Under the pieces are notes generated by a model. The model saw only the letters and a list, made by a program, of their open reading frames with translations. It was not told where the DNA came from and ran no database searches. 64,000 nt of DNA from Clostridiales bacterium (GTDB taxonomy: Bacteria > Bacillota > Clostridia > Oscillospirales > Oscillospiraceae), in contig SFDT01000002.1 in the NCBI GenBank assembly GCA_004558115.1, positions 1 through 64,000 on the forward strand. Reading direction: 5' to 3'. This document shows positions 59,013 through 64,000 of the stretch, piece by piece. Each line of letters opens with the position of its first letter. Within the stretch, counting starts at the first letter, position 1. The position numbers were made by a program, and so were the translations under genes.

Positions 59013-60260
59013 TCAGCGAACCTGACCCTCGCCGTAGATGACGTATTTGCAGCTGGTCAGCTCCTCCAGGCCCATGGGGCCCCGGGCGTGCATCTTCTGG
59101 GTGGAGATGCCGATCTCGGCGCCCAGGCCGAACTCACCGCCGTCGGTGAACCGGGTGGAGGCGTTGACATACACCGCCGCCGCGTCCACCTGGTCCAGGA
59201 AGTGCTGGGCCTTGAAGTAGTTTTTCGTGATGATGGCCTCGGAGTGGCCGGTGCCGTGGGCGTTGATGAAGGCAATGGCCTCCTCCATGTCCTTTACCGT
59301 GCGGACCGCCAGAATATAGTCGTCATACTCCGCGTCCCAGTCGGACTCGGCGGCGGGAACGCCCCGTGTTCCGACGATTTGCAGGGCCGCCTCGTCGCAC
59401 CGCAGCTCCACCTGGTGTTTATCCAGCAGGGGCACGGCTTTGGCAAGAAAGTCCGCCGCCGCATCCTCCTGCAAAAGCAGGCACTCCACCGCGTTGCACA
59501 CGGAGGGGCGGGAGCACTTGGCGTTGTACAGGATGCTGGCGCCCATGTCCAGGTCCGCCTCGTTATCGATGTAGATGTGGCAAACGCCCTCGCCGGTGCG
59601 GATGACGGGGACGCTGGCCTCCTTGGCCACCGCGCGGATGAGACCGGCGCCGCCCCGGGGGATGAGTACATCCACGTAGCCGTCCAGATGCATCAGCTCG
59701 TTTGCCGTTTCGTGGCTGGTGTCCTGCACCAGGGAGATGCAGCCCTCCGGCAGGCCCGCGGCGCGGAGAGCCTCCCGCATGAGGGCCGTGACGCAGCGGT
59801 TGGAGCGGATGGCCTCCTTTCCGCCCCGGAGGATGCACACGTTGCCGCTTTTCAGGCACAGGGCCGCCGCGTCCACGGTGACGTTGGGCCGGGCCTCAAA
59901 AATGATGGCGATGACGCCCAGCGGCACCCGCCGCCGGCCGATGATGAGGCCGTTGGGCCGTGTTTCCATCTTGGTGACCTGGCCGATGGGGTCCGGCAGA
60001 GCCATGACCTGCCGCACGCCGTCCACGATGCCCGCCACCCGCTCAGGGGTGAGGGTCAGCCGGTCCAGCATGGCGGGCCGCATACCCGCCTCCTTCGCCG
60101 CGGCCACATCCTCGGCGTTGGCGGAGAGCCATTCGTCCTGCCGCTGTGTCAAAATGTCCGCGATGGCGGCCAGGGCGGCGTTTTTCTTCGCCGTGCCGGC
60201 GGTGGCCAGCACATAGGTGGCGGCCTTTGCCGCCGCGCCCTGCTGCTGCAATGCTGTCAT
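59013..60260 (-). CDS. proA: Gamma-glutamyl phosphate reductase
   Basis: A 415-residue NADPH enzyme of proline synthesis that reduces glutamyl 5-phosphate to glutamate 5-semialdehyde. The catalytic cysteine lies in NAKCSRPSVCNAVECLL. Family blocks include PLGVIAIIFEARPNVTVDAA, GNVCILRGGKEAIRSN and the C-terminal STRFTDGGEFGLGAEIGIST followed by ARGPMGLEELTS. Length is normal. Its ATG overlaps the stop of proB (ATGA), giving tight coupling of kinase and reductase, which pass an unstable intermediate. Confidence 0.96.
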   Translation of the reverse strand: MTALQQQGAAAKAATYVLATAGTAKKNAALAAIADILTQRQDEWLSANAEDVAAAKEAGMRPAMLDRLTLTPERVAGIVDGVRQVMALPDPIGQVTKMETRPNGLIIGRRRVPLGVIAIIFEARPNVTVDAAALCLKSGNVCILRGGKEAIRSNRCVTALMREALRAAGLPEGCISLVQDTSHETANELMHLDGYVDVLIPRGGAGLIRAVAKEASVPVIRTGEGVCHIYIDNEADLDMGASILYNAKCSRPSVCNAVECLLLQEDAAADFLAKAVPLLDKHQVELRCDEAALQIVGTRGVPAAESDWDAEYDDYILAVRTVKDMEEAIAFINAHGTGHSEAIITKNYFKAQHFLDQVDAAAVYVNASTRFTDGGEFGLGAEIGISTQKMHARGPMGLEELTSCKYVIYGEGQVR

Positions 60261-61072
60261 ACGTCTTCCTCCTTACCGCGGGCCAAAAACCGCGTACCGA
60301 TGTCCTGTCCCTCCACAATGCCGTACAGGTCTTCCATGCGCTCTCCGTTGGTGATGACCATGTCGCATCCGGCGTTCATGGCGATGCGGGCGGCGGAGAG
60401 CTTGGTGGCCATGCCGCCGGTGCCCCGCCAGGTGCCGGCGCCGCCGGCCATCTCCAAAATCTCCGGCGTCAGCGATTCCACACGGTGGAGCAGGCGGGCA
60501 CCGGGGTATTTTTTGGGGTCGGCGCTGTACAGTCCGTCGATGTCGCTGAGCAGCACCAGCAGGTCCGCCCGGCACAGCTCCGCCACGATGGCGGAGAGGG
60601 TGTCGTTGTCACCCAGGACCTTGTGGCGGCCTGTCTCGATCTCGGCGGAGGAAACGGAGTCGTTCTCGTTCACCACCGGGATGACCCCCATCTCCAGCAG
60701 GGCGGAGAAGGTGCTGTGCAGGTGCTCCGCCCGGGAGGGGTCCTCCACGTCGTCGCCGGTCAGCAGGATCTGGGCCACGGACCGGTTGTACTCGGAAAAC
60801 AATTTATCGTAAATGTGCATCATGCGGCACTGGCCCACGGCGGCGGCGGCCTGCTTCATCCGCAGCTCCTTTGGCCGCTCCGCAAGGCCCAGCTTTGCCG
60901 TACCCACGGCAATGGCACCGGAGGTCACCAGGATGATCTCGTGTCCCATGCCGTGGAGGTCCGAAAGCGTCCGGACCAAGTGCTCCATGCTCCGAAGGTC
61001 CAGGCTGCCGGAGTCATGGGTGAGGGTGGAGGTGCCCACCTTCACCACGATGCGCTGCTTTGTATGCTCCAA
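60257..61072 (-). CDS. proB: Glutamate 5-kinase (short form, no PUA domain)
   Basis: A 271-residue amino-acid kinase that phosphorylates glutamate in the first step of proline synthesis. It begins with RIVVKVGTSTLTHDSG and shows VTSGAIAVGTAKL, PVVNENDSVS, FGDND-like LGDNDTLSAIVA, LLSDIDGLYSADP and TGGMATKLSAARIA. It ends before the C-terminal PUA domain of longer ProB proteins, as in several Firmicutes. TTG 61072 is the start, with GGGAGG seven bases upstream. It leads the proline operon and is divergent from tepA. A minus-strand TATACT lies in the 119-base gap. Confidence 0.95.
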   Translation of the reverse strand: MEHTKQRIVVKVGTSTLTHDSGSLDLRSMEHLVRTLSDLHGMGHEIILVTSGAIAVGTAKLGLAERPKELRMKQAAAAVGQCRMMHIYDKLFSEYNRSVAQILLTGDDVEDPSRAEHLHSTFSALLEMGVIPVVNENDSVSSAEIETGRHKVLGDNDTLSAIVAELCRADLLVLLSDIDGLYSADPKKYPGARLLHRVESLTPEILEMAGGAGTWRGTGGMATKLSAARIAMNAGCDMVITNGERMEDLYGIVEGQDIGTRFLARGKEEDV

Positions 61073-61191
61073 TTGGAAACCCTCCCGACTGTCTTGTCAG
61101 TTTTTTTCAGTATAGCACGGTGGAGCGCAAAAGAAAACCCTGTGTAATTTCTAAAAAACTGCGGAAAATACCGGGGAAAGGGAGGAGATTT

Positions 61192-61896
61192 ATGACAGAA
61201 ACCACAAACCCCGGCCAGCCGGACCGGGACGGCGGCAACGAGACCAGCCAGTCCATACTGGATTTCGGTTCCGCCATGACCCGCACCGCCCACGGCAGCG
61301 TCTACTGCCTGACCATCATCGGGCAGATCGAGGGGCACATGACCGCCTCCAACAGCACCAAGACCACCAAATATGAACACGTTCTGCCCCTTCTTGCCAA
61401 GCTGGAGGAGAGCGAGGAGGTGGACGGCGTGCTGTTTTTGCTGAACACGGTGGGCGGCGATGTGGAGGCGGGCCTTGCCATCGCGGAGCTCATCGCCGGT
61501 ATGACGAAGCCCACGGTTTCCATCGTTCTGGGGGGCAGCCACTCCATCGGCGTGCCGCTGGCGGTGGCGGCCCGGCGGAGCTTTGCCGTGCCCTCCGCCG
61601 CTATGACCATCCATCCCGTCCGCATGAGCGGCACCGTTATCGCCGCGCCCCAGACCTACAATTACTTCCAGCGGCTCCAGGAGCGCATCGTGGCCTTTGT
61701 CTCCGGCCACAGCCACATCAGTCCGGAGCGCTTTCAGTCCCTCATGCTGCAAAAGGACGACATGGCCGCCGACGTGGGCAGTGTGGTCTATGGGGAGGAG
61801 GCTGTCCAGCTGGGCATCATCGACCAGGTGGGCGGCCTTTCCGACGGCCTGGCCTGCCTGTACCGGCAGATCGGGGAGCGCAAAGGGACCAACTGA
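61192..61896 (+). CDS. tepA: TepA/ClpP-like serine protease
   Basis: A 234-residue ClpP-fold protein of the TepA (translocation-enhancing protein) group. The catalytic serine lies in LGGSHSIGVPLAVAARRS and the histidine in MTIHPVRMSG; the oxyanion region is LNTVGGDVEAGLAIAELI. Unlike ClpP it has no obvious Clp ATPase partner nearby. In Bacillus the homologue is linked to degradation of signal peptides after protein export. GAGGAG lies before ATG 61192. In many Firmicutes it neighbours ftsK and smc-region genes, and here smc follows 1 kb downstream. Confidence 0.88.
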   Translation: MTETTNPGQPDRDGGNETSQSILDFGSAMTRTAHGSVYCLTIIGQIEGHMTASNSTKTTKYEHVLPLLAKLEESEEVDGVLFLLNTVGGDVEAGLAIAELIAGMTKPTVSIVLGGSHSIGVPLAVAARRSFAVPSAAMTIHPVRMSGTVIAAPQTYNYFQRLQERIVAFVSGHSHISPERFQSLMLQKDDMAADVGSVVYGEEAVQLGIIDQVGGLSDGLACLYRQIGERKGTN

Positions 61897-61898
61897 GC

Positions 61899-61936
61899 GA
61901 AGCAGCCGCCTGCAAGGGTGGCTGCTTCAAATTTTT
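61899..61936 (+). terminator. tepA terminator
   Basis: GAAGCAGCC (61899-61907) pairs with GGCTGCTTC (61920-61928), followed by AAATTTTT. Confidence 0.75.
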
Positions 61937-61957
61937 GCGATATTTTGTAAAATATAC

Positions 61958-61986
61958 TTGACAAATAGCGTGTATGAGATTACACT
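61958..61986 (+). promoter_or_regulatory. Promoter with operator dyad before the membrane protein/XRE pair
   Basis: TTGACA (61958-61963) and TACACT (61981-61986) are 17 bases apart. GTGTA (61970-61974) and TACAC (61981-61985) form a dyad over the -10 box, a likely site for the XRE protein encoded downstream. A perfect palindrome ATATTTT-GT-AAAATAT lies just upstream (61940-61955). Confidence 0.65.
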
Positions 61987-62020
61987 GGCCTCACAAAACA
62001 GAAAACGGGAGGAACGACAT

Positions 62021-62551
62021 ATGAATCTTTCTCTGGGATACAACTTTGGCATACTGGCGGCAGTGCTGGTAGGGGCGCTGGTGGGGCTTGGCATCATAGC
62101 ACTGTTGTTCCGGCTGAAGATCATGGACCTGACCTTTGACGAGCGGCAGGAGCGGGCCCGGGGACAGGCGTACAAGTACGGCTTCTGGACCCTGATGGCC
62201 TGCCTGCTGCTGTACGGCTTTTCCGATATGGTCCTGGGCCGCTGGTGCGACGTTATCGCCGGCGTCATGCTGTGCGCCGGTGTGGCGCTGGTAATGTTTG
62301 CGTCCGTCTGCATCGTGAAGGACGCTTATCTGAGCCTGAAAGAGAAGCCACGGACGATCATGATCCTGCTCACCGTTGTCGGATCGCTGAATCTGGCCAT
62401 CGGCATCATGAATTGGAAAAATGGCCGGGTGGTGCGGGACGGCATTCTGACCTTCGGTGCGGCCAACGGTATCTGCGGCCTCATGGTGCTGGTGATTTTG
62501 GTGGTCTATGTGGTGAATCACCTGCTGGCAAAGCGGGAGGACGCGGAATGA
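62021..62551 (+). CDS. Membrane protein paired with a small XRE regulator
   Basis: A 176-residue integral membrane protein with about five helices. A short cytosolic loop after the first helix holds MDLTFDERQERARGQAYKYG, a motif seen in many small Firmicutes membrane proteins that are encoded together with a Cro/C1-type repressor. GGGAGG precedes ATG 62021. Its stop overlaps the ATG of the regulator gene (ATGA). No transport or enzyme motif is visible, and its function is unknown. The pair looks like a self-regulated two-gene unit. Confidence 0.8.
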   Translation: MNLSLGYNFGILAAVLVGALVGLGIIALLFRLKIMDLTFDERQERARGQAYKYGFWTLMACLLLYGFSDMVLGRWCDVIAGVMLCAGVALVMFASVCIVKDAYLSLKEKPRTIMILLTVVGSLNLAIGIMNWKNGRVVRDGILTFGAANGICGLMVLVILVVYVVNHLLAKREDAE

Positions 62552-62745
62552 AGAATCTCCGGCTGAAATCCGCCCGGGCGGCCCTGGACATGAGCCAGCA
62601 GCAGCTGGCCGACGCGGTGGGCGTGTCCCGTCAGACCATCAACGCCATCGAAAAGGGGGACTACAACCCCACCATCAAGCTGTGCCTGGCCATCTGCAAG
62701 GCATTGGGTAAGACCCTGGACGAACTGTTCTGGGAGGAGACGTGA
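62548..62745 (+). CDS. Small XRE-family regulator
   Basis: A 65-residue Cro/C1-type helix-turn-helix protein that consists only of the DNA-binding domain: RAALDMSQQQLADAVGVSRQ, TINAIEKGDYNPTIKLCLAI, and a terminal KTLDELFWEE typical of the family. It is translationally coupled to the membrane protein gene upstream. The dyad in the shared promoter is its probable binding site. A terminator follows directly. Confidence 0.9.
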   Translation: MKNLRLKSARAALDMSQQQLADAVGVSRQTINAIEKGDYNPTIKLCLAICKALGKTLDELFWEET

Positions 62746-62748
62746 ATC

Positions 62749-62779
62749 AGAAGGAGGCGGGCTGTGCCCGCCTCCTTCT
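62749..62779 (+). terminator. Terminator of the membrane protein/XRE pair
   Basis: AGAAGGAGGCGGGC (62749-62762) pairs perfectly with 62766-62779 around TGT, followed by a short T stretch. Confidence 0.85.
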
Positions 62780-62826
62780 TTGCGCGGTTGCAGGAAGCGC
62801 CGGTTGTTTAAAATTTCGGATTTGCC

Positions 62827-62855
62827 TTGAAATAGACGGTGTTCTCTGCTATATT
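62827..62855 (+). promoter_or_regulatory. smc promoter
   Basis: TTGAAA (62827-62832) and TATATT (62850-62855) with a 17-base spacer, about 40 bases before the GTG start of smc. Confidence 0.65.
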
Positions 62856-62894
62856 ATTCTAGTTATAGTATGGGAAGCTGCAAGGGGTGAAAGC

Positions 62895-64000
62895 GTGTAT
62901 TTAAAAGCATTGGAGATCCAGGGCTTCAAATCCTTTCCGGATAAGACGGTCCTGAACTTTGGCGAGGATATCACCGCCATCGTGGGCCCCAACGGCTCCG
63001 GCAAATCCAACATTTCCGACGCCATCCGCTGGGTCATGGGCGAGCAGAGCAGCAAGAGCCTTCGGGGTGCCAAAATGGAGGATGTCATTTTCGGCGGCAC
63101 CGCCAAGCGGGCCCAGGTGGGATTTGCCCAGGTGACGCTGGTCATTGACAACACGGAGCATATTTTCCCCACCATGGAGGAATCGGAGGTCTCCGTCACC
63201 CGCCGCTATTACCGCAGCGGGGAGAGCGAATATTACATCAACCGCCAGTCCGTCCGATTGAAGGATGTGGCGGAGCTGTTCATGGACACCGGCATGGGCA
63301 AGGAGGGCTACTCCATCATCGGCCAGGGTAAGATCGACGAGATCCTCTCCGCCAAAAGCGGCGAGCGCCGGGAGATCTTCGAGGAGGCCGCCGGCATCTC
63401 CAAATTCCGCCACCGGAAAGAGGACACGGAGCGGAAGCTGGAGCGGACGGAGGAGAATCTGGTCCGCATCAACGACAAGATCGCCGAGCTGGAGTTACAG
63501 GTGGAGCCCCTGCGGGACCAGGCGGAAAAGGCGAAAAAGTATCTGGTCCTCCGGGACGAGCTGCGCCTTTTGGAGATCTCCGTATGGCTGGAGAATCTGG
63601 ATGCCCTGAAGGCCAACGCCCGGAAGCTGGAGGCGGATTTTCGCATCGCCGAAGCCCAGCGGGACGAGGCCAAGGCCCGGCTGGACGCCCTGTACGCCGA
63701 GGGAGAGCAGTTCGGCGCCCGGATGCAGGAAAAGGACATGGAGGCCGAGCGCATCCGCGGCGAGGCCGGAGCCGTGGACGGGCGCATGAAGGACGAGGAG
63801 TCTGCCATGGCGGTGCTGGAGAGCACTATCGCCCACAACCGGGAAAACATTCAGCGTGCCCAGGCGGAGCTGGCGGAGAGCGATACCCGCGCCGGCGGGC
63901 TTGCCCGGCAGGCGGAGGAGCAGAAGACCCTGGCCCGTCAATTGGAAGACCAGCTGGCGGAGCTGAACGGGAATTTGGAGGCTTTGCTTGACCAGGCCCG
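62895..64000 (+). CDS. smc: Chromosome segregation protein SMC, N-terminal part (runs off the window)
   Basis: The first 368 residues of SMC, the ATPase that compacts and segregates the chromosome with ScpA and ScpB. It starts YLKALEIQGFKSFPDKTVLN and has Walker A GPNGSGKSN at about 31-39, followed by DAIRWVMGEQSSKSLRG. The signature-adjacent block GQGKIDEILSAKSGERREIF and EEAAGISKFRHRKEDTE fit SMC exactly. The long heptad region that begins near residue 175 is the first arm of the coiled coil. GTG 62895 has AAGGGGTGA upstream. The rest, including the hinge and the second ATPase half, lies beyond position 64000. Confidence 0.95.
   Translation, partial: MYLKALEIQGFKSFPDKTVLNFGEDITAIVGPNGSGKSNISDAIRWVMGEQSSKSLRGAKMEDVIFGGTAKRAQVGFAQVTLVIDNTEHIFPTMEESEVSVTRRYYRSGESEYYINRQSVRLKDVAELFMDTGMGKEGYSIIGQGKIDEILSAKSGERREIFEEAAGISKFRHRKEDTERKLERTEENLVRINDKIAELELQVEPLRDQAEKAKKYLVLRDELRLLEISVWLENLDALKANARKLEADFRIAEAQRDEAKARLDALYAEGEQFGARMQEKDMEAERIRGEAGAVDGRMKDEESAMAVLESTIAHNRENIQRAQAELAESDTRAGGLARQAEEQKTLARQLEDQLAELNGNLEALLDQA

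Overview
The window is a 64-kb chromosomal segment of a GC-rich, anaerobic Gram-positive bacterium, most likely a gut Clostridia of the Oscillospiraceae type (Oscillibacter/Lawsonibacter/Dysosmobacter-like; this placement is inference). The basis is a one-chain pyruvate:ferredoxin oxidoreductase, Bacillota proteins (YlmH, DUF896, XpaC, TepA), BY-kinase/PHP-phosphatase capsule control, OpuC- and BusR-like osmoregulation, SLH-domain surface proteins and strong AGGAGG ribosome-binding sites. No rRNA, tRNA, CRISPR array, phage or transposase gene was recognised.

Layout. 149-4068: ABC exporter, ylmH, DUF896 and xpaC-like genes. 4088-4262: first copy of a dispersed structured repeat, then pepD. 6157-9678: nifJ, followed by a decayed 2-oxoacid oxidoreductase relic. 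10144-12651: leftward operon with a class III aminotransferase. 12750-13670: flavodoxin and its probable HxlR regulator. 13755-17135: phosphoesterase, nucleotidyltransferase and aminotransferase. 17509-24655: exopolysaccharide locus with a CapD-like dehydratase, PHP phosphatase and two tandem BY-kinases. 24728-26996: S24/S26 peptidase and ABC exporter. 27200-29473: vWA/SLH surface protein. 29784-33061: compact operon that looks like a RiPP (modified peptide) system with a PqqD-like chaperone, lipoprotein, 92-residue precursor candidate, HPr-kinase-like protein and radical SAM/SPASM enzyme. 33150-38078: 1642-residue secreted GH20 protein.

38144-47884 is an amino- and hydroxy-acid metabolism island: alanine racemase, NhaC antiporter, PLP gamma-lyase, split UxaA-type dehydratase, LarA-type racemase, two divergent FadR-type regulators and a divergent ketol-acid reductoisomerase-like gene. 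Palindromic operators link several of these promoters. 47967-52613: UPF0173 hydrolase and an OpuC-type osmolyte transporter behind a BusR-like GntR-RCK regulator, which suggests cyclic-di-AMP control. 52824-53044: second repeat copy. 53061-56839: dihydropyrimidinase and a 5'-nucleotidase/SLH protein. 56923-61072: proB-proA-X-ywqG-proC operon. The right end has tepA, a membrane protein/XRE pair and the start of smc.

The most interesting region is 24728-33061. The precursor candidate ends in serine and is followed directly by an HPr-kinase-like gene, as in phosphorylating lasso-peptide clusters, but the maturase here is a radical SAM/SPASM enzyme. Peptidase and exporter candidates lie just upstream.
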